Origin: Spongospora subterranea
Taxonomy: Eukaryota > Endomyxa > Phytomyxea > Plasmodiophorida > Plasmodiophoridae
Length of the DNA: 15,702 nt
NCBI GenBank assembly: GCA_900404475.1
Contig: OUQQ01000389.1
Location: forward strand, 1 to 15,702
Reading direction: 5' to 3'
Positions 9,472 to 15,702 of this stretch are shown one piece after another; position 1 is the stretch's first letter; the number at the start of each line of letters is the position of its first letter. A program made the position numbers and the translations under genes. A model generated the notes under the pieces. The model worked only from the letters and a program-made list of their open reading frames with translations. It had not been told where the DNA came from and made no database searches.

Positions 9472-11907
9472 CTAAAAACATCCTCCTGAACACGCAGCCG
9501 CGAAAGGAGTATGAACATATCGGGACTGCACTGCAACTGCACACTGAGCGCGTCGACGTAGGTCTACAGATCCAACATCCATATCGTTCTAAACAAACGA
9601 GTAAAAAAAGGAGCCAAAATCAAAATCATACATACGTAAACAATGATGAACTGAAGAGAATTGAAAAACTGCTGTAGTCGATAGCGAGACGCTACATCAT
9701 TGGTCGACAATGCTGAGATAAGGTCAGGAATTGGTGATAGTATGTTGTTAATAGGAGGATTGGGAGTGCATAATTGTAGACACTAATAGTGGGTTCAGAA
9801 TGGCAAATCGCGGGGTCAAAGTGGTTTTACCTGAACAATTGCTTTATGATCATAATCCCCCGAACCGGATTGATTCATTTTATCTATCAGGGGAATGAAA
9901 TTACAGAGCATCTCAGGGATGTTGATAAGACGTGACAACGGGGCAGATGACCCATCTAGATTCGCATAGAAAGCGATGAGATTCGATAGCGAAAAAAAAT
10001 TGACACCAGCGAACCTGAGTGATAAATTATAGGGCACACAAACGCAGAGTATGGCGATATATTCAGTGGATAACGGGGACAACCAAGAATGGAAAATAAC
10101 GGTTCAAGTACTAATGTTGGAGGTCAGACAGGGAGACACTTTTCAGCTGAAATCAGCACCTCGGATAATGCTGATGGGGAAAAAATCCATCCGGCGAGCC
10201 CCTAATAAAACACAGTTGAAATTTGAATGACGAGAAACTCGAGGTGTTATGACCAATATGATGACATATGTGGTCAATTAGGCCAACTGGGTCTACTGAT
10301 GATTCTGTATTTGGTCCCTTATCAAGCTTAGACTCTAATGCCAGCAACCGTTTGCTGGACCGGACTGGCGATAAGAAGATGTATTTGAACATGAGTCTGT
10401 CGCCATGTGATTAATTACATCATCAGCAGATCCCATGACAGTATCACCGATTAGACACCGCAAAAAAAATTATTGGCTTCAGATCTGGATGCTCTCTGTC
10501 AAATGTCAACTTCAAGATAACTGGCAGATCCGCTATCTGCTTAGCTGCTGACATTAACGCTGTCAGATCATTTATCGCCATCTATTGGTATATCAGCAAG
10601 CTAAAAACTGGTGCCTGAATCAGAAATACGTGTTGCTCAGATTCAACAAGGTGGTAATGCACAACAGGGAATACACGGCCTGGAAAGACAAAGATATGAA
10701 GACCAGCGAAAGGGCAACAGCTGCGATCCCACCTTTCAAAAAACAAGACTGATCCACGGTGGCTAAATCCCGAAGACGGTCATAAGGAAGTTCTACTAGT
10801 AGCAGACATTGACGCGAGACATTCAGGATATGGTGAACTAATGAGTTGAATTGGACCACATGAGACAATGAAGGAAGCGAACCTAATTGTACTATGAACA
10901 ACGAAGATGGAGTAAACTAGCATATACATTACCTCCTTGAACGTTAATCATATATGAAAAATCACCAGAATACAAGGCATTGAACTTATGAAGTGAGGCA
11001 TCGATAGAGGGGATAGACATAAATCGTTTCTCAGAGTACAACTATATATTGCGGATCTCAGATAAAAGGCATGATATGAATATGCCGTATTACCTGTAAC
11101 TGCATAATTATTGGGCGATGTTCTTTATGAGCCCGAACGAAATCGTCAATATCGGCATCTAACCGGGGCTGTTTGGATGCAAACCCCATAGCATTGCTGA
11201 AAAAAGAGGCATCCCGACAGTAGACAATCGATTTGACGCCATGTGTAGGGCATCTCCTCTCTAAATATACACATCCATCACGCTCAATAACCTATCATCC
11301 CGTCAGGGATCAATGGACGCGATGTCAAATTCTTCATACAGCTGCATCGACAGGGTCGAATCCGCGTCGCTCAATCAAAGAGCATGATACACATAGCGTC
11401 TTCGTCGAATAAATAACACGTTCCGTAGCCCTTCCTGTATCAGCTGATCTCTTCACGCCAGACTCAGTATTGATGACCCGCTGTTGGCAAGATGCACAGC
11501 ACTATAAAGAACAAAACATTAAATTTGAGATGAAAGGTCAAAATTTTGAAATACCCGCTGTAAATCGATATCGGGTGCGTTTGGATCTAACGACATACGC
11601 TTATTGGAACAGGGATCACAAAATACTCGACCACAGAACCGGCAATGACTGAGAAATTTCATGAGTACAGCTGATTCAAATTGCCGATTCATTCCACATA
11701 CTGCTAGAATGTTTCAAATTATGGTCAGTTTAGATTGCTTTGCTCCATATGCATATCAATGTCGAATCAGCTGCTGCCGTTTCAGACAAAAATTGAGGTT
11801 ACCTTGCGGCGGAATAATGTGAAAGATGCAGCGCATGCAAAACAGACTGGGGATTGACTATCTGGAACCCATTTGAAATCGATAGATAGCCTGGCCGATC
11901 TGGCCAT
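9472..11907 (-). CDS. FYVE finger fused to a radical-SAM-like (Tes/MJ0619-type) protein, probably non-catalytic
   Basis: Fifteen exons: 11907–11803, 11703–11702, 11648–11555, 11501–11340, 11291–11094, 11041–10933, 10891–10733, 10679–10630, 10581–10448, 10396–10254, 10201–10160, 10110–10015, 9955–9831, 9782–9636 and 9588–9472. All phases match; 560 aa. ATG lies in gccATGG. Residues 13–72 form a complete FYVE finger: WVPD, RRKHHCRFCG and all eight cysteines (22, 25, 38, 41, 46, 49, 69, 72), predicting PI3P binding at endosomes. Next is a CVSC…CPTHG pair (about 104–139) like the zinc-binding start of Tes-type radical SAM proteins. Later blocks also fit: DREHPDLKPIIFFAVSN, DFFPISIIRGVLEPL, SPYSAFVCPI and APLSRLINIPEML, plus a C-terminal MD…VDLRRRAQC…PF stretch. 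Where CxxxCxxC is expected (about 188–200) the protein reads LYSEKRFMSIPS, and GGEP is GSLP. It would bind no [4Fe-4S] cluster. The family assignment is from memory and moderate; the gene structure is firmer. Confidence 0.65.
11702..11703 (-). other. Candidate 2-nt microexon (CA) inside the FYVE-encoding region
   Basis: Exon 1 ends in phase 0 after FRRK at a GTAACC donor (11802). The next FYVE exon, starting at 11648 after TTTCTCAG, can only be read in phase 2. No acceptor in between gives phase 0. The two bases CA at 11703–11702 are preceded by ATTCTAG and followed by GTATGT. Splicing them in completes the codon CAT and yields RRKHHCR, the canonical FYVE motif. The flanking introns are then 99 nt (11802–11704) and 53 nt (11701–11649). 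The alternative is a one-base sequencing error or a real frameshift. Confidence 0.6.
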
Positions 11908-12299
11908 GGCGGTCCTCAAGCTGGTTTAACTCTAGCGCGACGCTTTGTCCCGGCGATTAGGGTAGTCCGAATAGACGGAATCACGGGGCAAGCGAGAGAT
12001 AAGTCCCCGCGATCAACATCATTTACGATCGAGGTCTCCGCTCCCTAATTCTGCATTGCACTATGAACTCCATGATACGATAATGAAGGCATCATCACAC
12101 CACCACTTGATCACCTATATCATAAACGCTTCAAATAGCGATCACATTATTTGTTACGTCTGGTGTTACATCACTCATCGCCCTAACGTTCAACCCCTTT
12201 ACATTAGCCATGTTTGGCTCAACATATACTTTCCGGGATTTATAGAATCGATTGTTTTGCATATTCGAGCGAAACGTTTTCAGCGCATTAACGTAACAA
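11908..12299. other. Intergenic region upstream of the FYVE/radical-SAM-like gene
   Basis: This stretch should hold the minus-strand promoter of the gene starting at 11907. A plus-strand frame at 12056–12355 starts from a non-ATG codon, is rich in His, Ile and Tyr, and shows no family motif, so it is not called. The left part is GC-richer than the right. Some of the right part may belong to the adjoining transposase relic. Confidence 0.45.
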
Positions 12300-12855
12300 A
12301 ATGGTCTTCATCTGTTTATATGAAATGCGCTGGACACTATTCATTATTCATGTAACACAAGCCTGTCAACCAAACAGCTTCGGTAAACGTCTTTCATCAC
12401 CTTCATCTAAGTAGTGATACACCGGCAATTCGGTTCTTACTTGATTGTTTTTTGGCTGGCTGCTTTGAATCATAGCACCGCAACTACATTACTTTCATGA
12501 TAGGTGATGTAAGCAGAACCGAACTCTCTCAACTTTATCCAAAGCTTTCAGTTGTTTCAGAGTGTTGGGATGGCGTATCAAAGAGCGCTCTTTCAATCGG
12601 TTGAAAATCGCTGCGGGCGATCCAGAGCAGCCCCCAGCGAACGTATCGTCGTTCTTTGAGAACCTCGATCATTTTCACCTTCTCACTGTCGAGAACTTCC
12701 TTTTCTTCTAGCGCAAACGCTCGTCAATATGACATCACTAACGCATTATTTGTGGCGAGACCACGTTCTTTCGTTCGTTCGTCGATTTACATTATATTCG
12801 TCTGCAAGTTGCTTAATTGACCCCCTTTCCAATTTCCAAATCGCTTCTCATTGAA
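12300..12855 (-). mobile_element. Degraded transposase relic (Tc1/mariner-like)
   Basis: Fragments of a transposase can be read on the minus strand in changing frames with stop codons. KLERGSIKQLADEYNVNRR near 12840–12785 resembles the N-terminal helix-turn-helix of transposases found in oomycetes and other protists, which typically read GxIkxvAxxfxVxrrTv. SQRTTIRSLGAALDRPQ near 12640–12590 resembles the following QRTTLRSLAxALG block. DKVERVRFCLHHLS near 12540–12498 resembles the ARVxFCLxHv segment just before the catalytic DEKWF. Downstream pieces (VYHYLDEGDERRLPK, TDEDHF) are too worn to assign. No intact frame, terminal inverted repeat or target duplication was found. From 12856 to 13125 I see only short frames on either strand. 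Confidence 0.5.
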
Positions 12856-13125
12856 AGAATCTCGTACATTTTTTATGAGCGCTATCTTTCAATTCGATTT
12901 TGGCAGGCAGGTTCTCATTTTCAGCAAGAGTGAACTCCAGTTCCGGGTAGAGGCACAGTCCGACAACCGATCTTCAACTTCAAAATCCTCGTTAATACCT
13001 TCCATTTACAGAATTGTATCGGCATCGGGAAACGGAAGTCAACCAATGTCAAATTCATTAAAAGTGTTGATAATGTTATAAAAAAAATGACATAACCAAC
13101 AGTTAAAAAAAGAGGGAGTACAATA

Positions 13126-15147
13126 TTAATCGGATAGTTTATTCGGTTGAATCTGGTTCTCGATTATGGCCATGAACTTTGCTGGGACCCATCCTTTCTG
13201 GCTGGACTGATTTTGAGCCAACCACCAACCACTGCTGGCCGGCCGCTTTAATATCGCTATACAGGGGGTGGGCATTCTTAAGTGGGCTGTTGACATATTA
13301 TTTACTGACCTAGTATTTCATCAATTGCACACGGTAAACAATCAGGTTTGTCACTTTTAAACTCATATTGGCACCGAACGAATATTATCCCATCAGTGTC
13401 AGTATATTTCTGGGTCGTCGCCACCTAGAATTACTCTTCAAAATAGTATCCTTCATGCAAATAATTGTCCAACCTCTTTATCTGGTGTTGCCGATCTGTT
13501 CAATGTCTTATTCATTTGTATCGGTTGTCTGGCCACTGGATTTCCATCATCCAGACTTATTTGGGTGCCTCGTGCCGGTGCTGTCCGCTCAAATCTCGTA
13601 TCATCTGGGGGTTGCCTCTCCAAAACAGATGTTGATGGTGCATCAGCCGACCGTTGTACAATCATCCTTTGATGCGTCTGCCTTACACTAGGCGTCCTAG
13701 AGAAACATCAGTAATCCACTATTTATTCATATTCGACGTTGATACAGGTACTTTTTTTCAACAATAGATGAAGCTGTCCGCTTCTGATCTTGAAATGAAG
13801 GAGATGGCGTTTTTCTAAAAATTGTAGCTTAATCATCCAGCAATATGTCTGACAATGTCCTTACTTGATATCTGATTTTCTGCTTTGACCCAGCGGAAAC
13901 CCCTGGTCCCTCGAGGTTTTCGATTGCTCGTTAGATGGTGATGCTGTTGCTGAATACCTGTACCCGGGCATCTGTCAAATACCATGTTAGATACGGCCAT
14001 CGGTTTACTTTTGAGGTATATCATCAGCGGCGTCTTCCTCTACGATTTCCAGCGATCCAGGTGTGATTATTACTTCGGGATATAGAAAATCGGCATTGAA
14101 TACCCCCCTAGCAACCTACATGAGATAAAATATACAAGCGATATGTTGCAATACCAATGCTCCCGAAATATTGGCCTTCCGCGACAGATGAATGTGAAGT
14201 CCATGTTCTTCAGCTTCGGTGCTGTTTTCAGCAACCTGTACTGAACAGTTAAATGCCATTCAAGACAGTTGGATTGGCATATGCACCTTTCGTGGATCTC
14301 CTCTAATGTTGTTTGACCTACTACATTTAGAGTAGCGATGGGTTTATCGTTGCTTTCGGACCATCTAACTGAAATTAGTTTCAGTTTTGTTGCTGATACC
14401 GTATTGTCGATATCGTCGACGTGCAGCCGTGGATTGGTGACCGCGAACGGCGATACTGGCCCTTCATCTAAACATTTGGGGTGAACAACGGCAGAATCGA
14501 ATTGAGATGAGAATACCGAGGACTGCCCCCGCTGCAATATGATAACGGCATTCATGGCATACACGAGCTGGATTTTTCTTCATTTTCTTCAGAAACAGTG
14601 GTGGAACGTCCATTTTGGTTGTGCAATCATTATCAAACATTTCGCCGCAAGTTCGGCAATTATGGGTCTTTCCATCGGCCAAAGGTTCATGGCATAACTA
14701 TTTCGAAATTCTGTGGATACCAATAGCATATCCAATAATTAGCTTATTTTGGCTTACTTTGCAAGTATTATAAGATCCAGGTTTAGCCCAAATTGGTGGA
14801 TAAATCCTCATTACGCCAGATTTGTCATAACTCGACACCATTTGCGGTTTCAGCGGTGGTTCGTTTTTGATGAATTTGGAGCGGCGTTCAAGGCATTGGT
14901 CGCGACAACCGAAGCACACTCGATCAGGGCCGTCCTTATCCTTGCGCTTAAACTGGGAGTTGACAAGATACTTGGCTGTGCACATCGAGCAGAACATGTG
15001 ACCGCATAATCGGCAATTATGCTGATGGGCGTAGGTGAACTTTTGATTGCAGTGATAGCAAGAACTATACGCCTTCTTATCGTCCCATTCAGGGGCTGAT
15101 AAATGCCCCATCCATCCCAGAATAAGCTTATTCGGATGATCTTGCAT
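13126..15147 (-). CDS. Tandem-FYVE, SH3 domain protein (ten exons)
   Basis: Exons: 15147–14758, 14697–14517, 14467–14287, 14235–14155, 14107–14009, 13957–13865, 13814–13752, 13696–13474, 13424–13310 and 13256–13126. Introns are 47–60 nt, all in phase; 518 aa. FYVE 1 (residues 21–81) has WDDK and all eight cysteines (30, 33, 45, 48, 53, 56, 78, 81), though the basic RRHHCR motif is AHQHNCR. FYVE 2 (about 120–180) is formed across an intron (CKLC) and has CRTCGEMFDNDC, with Asp 152 where a zinc-ligand cysteine is expected. Residues 215–300 form an unrecognised domain (LKLISVRW, TTLEEIHE, MDFTFICRGRPI) that could be a ubiquitin-like fold. A Ser/Pro/Arg-rich, probably disordered segment follows. 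The C-terminus is an SH3 domain (about 449–505): FVRCQYEFKSDKPD, then SSGWWLAQNQSSQKGWVPAKF. It is probably an endosomal scaffold. An apparent TAA at 14007 is removed by the intron at 14008–13958, which has a CTAAC branch site. Confidence 0.78.
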
Positions 15148-15176
15148 GCCAAAATTCCTCAAAATTACACCACCAG

Positions 15177-15183
15177 GAAATGA
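15177..15183 (-). promoter_or_regulatory. Initiator-like TCATTTC before the tandem-FYVE gene
   Basis: Read on the minus strand, TCATTTC lies about 30 bp upstream of the ATG at 15147, a spacing common for the oomycete initiator and short 5' UTR. It favours the ATG at 15147 as the start rather than an upstream extension of the open frame to about 15324. Confidence 0.4.
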
Positions 15184-15385
15184 TACATAGGAACTAAAAA
15201 ACAATAAGGAACGATTGCGAGTCAAAATATCTGGTTGATTGCGTGCAATGTACTCATCGACCTTAAAAAACAAAAACCAACCCGCGTAACAAGTGCAGAT
15301 AAAGTCTGTATTCGTCAGGTACACATATCATTACCAGTGGATTGGTTAGTCAAAACCCAACAATTAAATACTATATTAGCGTAAA

Positions 15386-15391
15386 TCATTC
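15386..15391 (+). promoter_or_regulatory. Initiator-like TCATTC with following CAAAAACG
   Basis: TCATTC is followed within a few bases by CAAAAACG. This resembles the initiator plus flanking-region pair described for oomycete promoters. An ATG in plus orientation follows 48 bp downstream, at 15439. Together with the minus-strand motif at 15183 it would make this gap a divergent promoter. Confidence 0.35.
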
Positions 15392-15438
15392 GCAAAAACG
15401 ACCTCCTCTTTTGTCAAGAATTTTGCGGGAGGACTCGA

Positions 15439-15702
15439 ATGGGCTTGGTGAAAAAAAAAACATATCAAAGAGGTTATCCTAGGATCAGGTCTTGAACAGA
15501 TCCTATTGGTTTTTTATATTTGGCGTTAACTGATGCGGAAGATTCTGGTTGCGAAACCGAATGTCACGTCCAATTCTCGCAAGTCGAAAAGCTTTTTTGG
15601 CTAGCTGCCATCTCAGGTAAACTAGTCAGATGGCGAGAACGGTTCGATATTGATCTCAACCCGCTGGCGAGCCGACCATCCCTGAGCAATGCGATCATCA
15701 TA
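15439..15702 (+). CDS. Possible 5' end of a plus-strand gene (partial)
   Basis: A start at 15439 reads MGLVKKKTYQRGYPRI. A candidate intron at 15489–15541 is 53 nt, has a TTAACTGAT branch-like site and keeps phase 2. It leads into FWLRNRMSRPILASRKAF. A second donor, GTAAAC, lies at 15617. All three plus frames are open for part of 15542–15616, so the frame after the first intron is not certain, and the gene would leave the window. I recognise no family. A minus-strand reading of 15626–15702 is also open for 25 codons and cannot be excluded. Confidence 0.3.

Noticed and set aside
9432..9564. Alternative last exon of the FYVE/radical-SAM-like gene (acceptor at 9564, frame YVDALSVQLQCSPD)
   Set aside because: The earlier acceptor gives a 47-nt intron of usual size and a C-terminus (MDVGSVDLRRRAQC) that fits the expected family ending better.
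9956..10160. Alternative splicing that keeps frame FAGVNFFSLSNLIAFY with introns over 100 nt
   Set aside because: Two normal-sized introns in this stretch give DFFPISIIRG, SPYSAFVCPI and a clean join to DGSSAPLSRL, matching the family.
11470..11652. Plus-strand 60-codon frame
   Set aside because: It is antisense to FYVE exons whose cysteines and splice sites are clear.
12056..12355. Plus-strand 99-codon frame
   Set aside because: It starts at a non-ATG codon, its composition is unlike neighbouring proteins, it has no motif, and its right end overlaps the transposase relic.
13368..13691. Plus-strand 107-codon frame
   Set aside because: It is antisense to the linker and SH3 exons of the tandem-FYVE gene.
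14005..14007. TAA as the end of the tandem-FYVE gene
   Set aside because: The stop straddles a strong GTAAAC donor. A 51-nt intron with a CTAAC branch site joins in phase to the SH3-bearing part.
1..15702. CRISPR arrays, rRNA genes, tRNA genes
   Set aside because: Nothing resembling spaced repeats, rRNA or a tRNA cloverleaf was seen on either strand by eye; a covariance-model scan was not possible.

Overview
This window is nuclear DNA of a compact, intron-rich eukaryote. The introns I could reconstruct are GT–AG and mostly 41–66 nt. Intergenic gaps are often under 200 bp, and two convergent stop codons lie 28 bp apart. The best guess is an oomycete-like stramenopile. The reasons are a bHLH protein whose second helix resembles the oomycete/stramenopile type, abundant FYVE fingers in unusual fusions, and TCATTYC initiator-like motifs upstream of several starts. 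A very compact oomycete such as a white rust would fit, but this is inference. All gene models were built by hand from frame, phase and family motifs.

Layout. Positions 1–48 hold the possible end of a plus-strand gene, followed by a 28-bp direct repeat. Next is a plus-strand gene joining a CBM20 starch-binding domain to a kinesin-14 motor (326–2560). A minus-strand block follows: a six-exon mitochondrial glutamate-type carrier (3757–2589), an unresolved small gene (about 4549–3933) and a tRNA dimethylallyltransferase (5940–4653). Two plus-strand genes come next: a methyltransferase–TPR protein (6440–7985) and the bHLH factor (8295–9333).

The right half is the most unusual. A 15-exon minus-strand gene (11907–9472) appears to encode a canonical FYVE finger fused to a radical-SAM-like protein of the Tes/MJ0619 type. 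It has lost all three cluster cysteines and the GGEP motif, so it looks like a pseudoenzyme. Keeping its FYVE finger in frame requires a 2-nucleotide microexon. After a degraded transposase relic (about 12855–12300), another minus-strand gene (15147–13126) encodes two FYVE fingers, an unrecognised middle domain and a C-terminal SH3 domain. A divergent plus-strand gene may begin at 15439 and run off the end.

The genes do not form one pathway. The recurring theme is possible endosomal (PI3P) targeting by FYVE fingers in two nearby same-strand genes. The kinesin and SH3 proteins suggest cytoskeletal transport and scaffolding. The carrier, tRNA modification enzyme and methyltransferase are housekeeping or metabolic.
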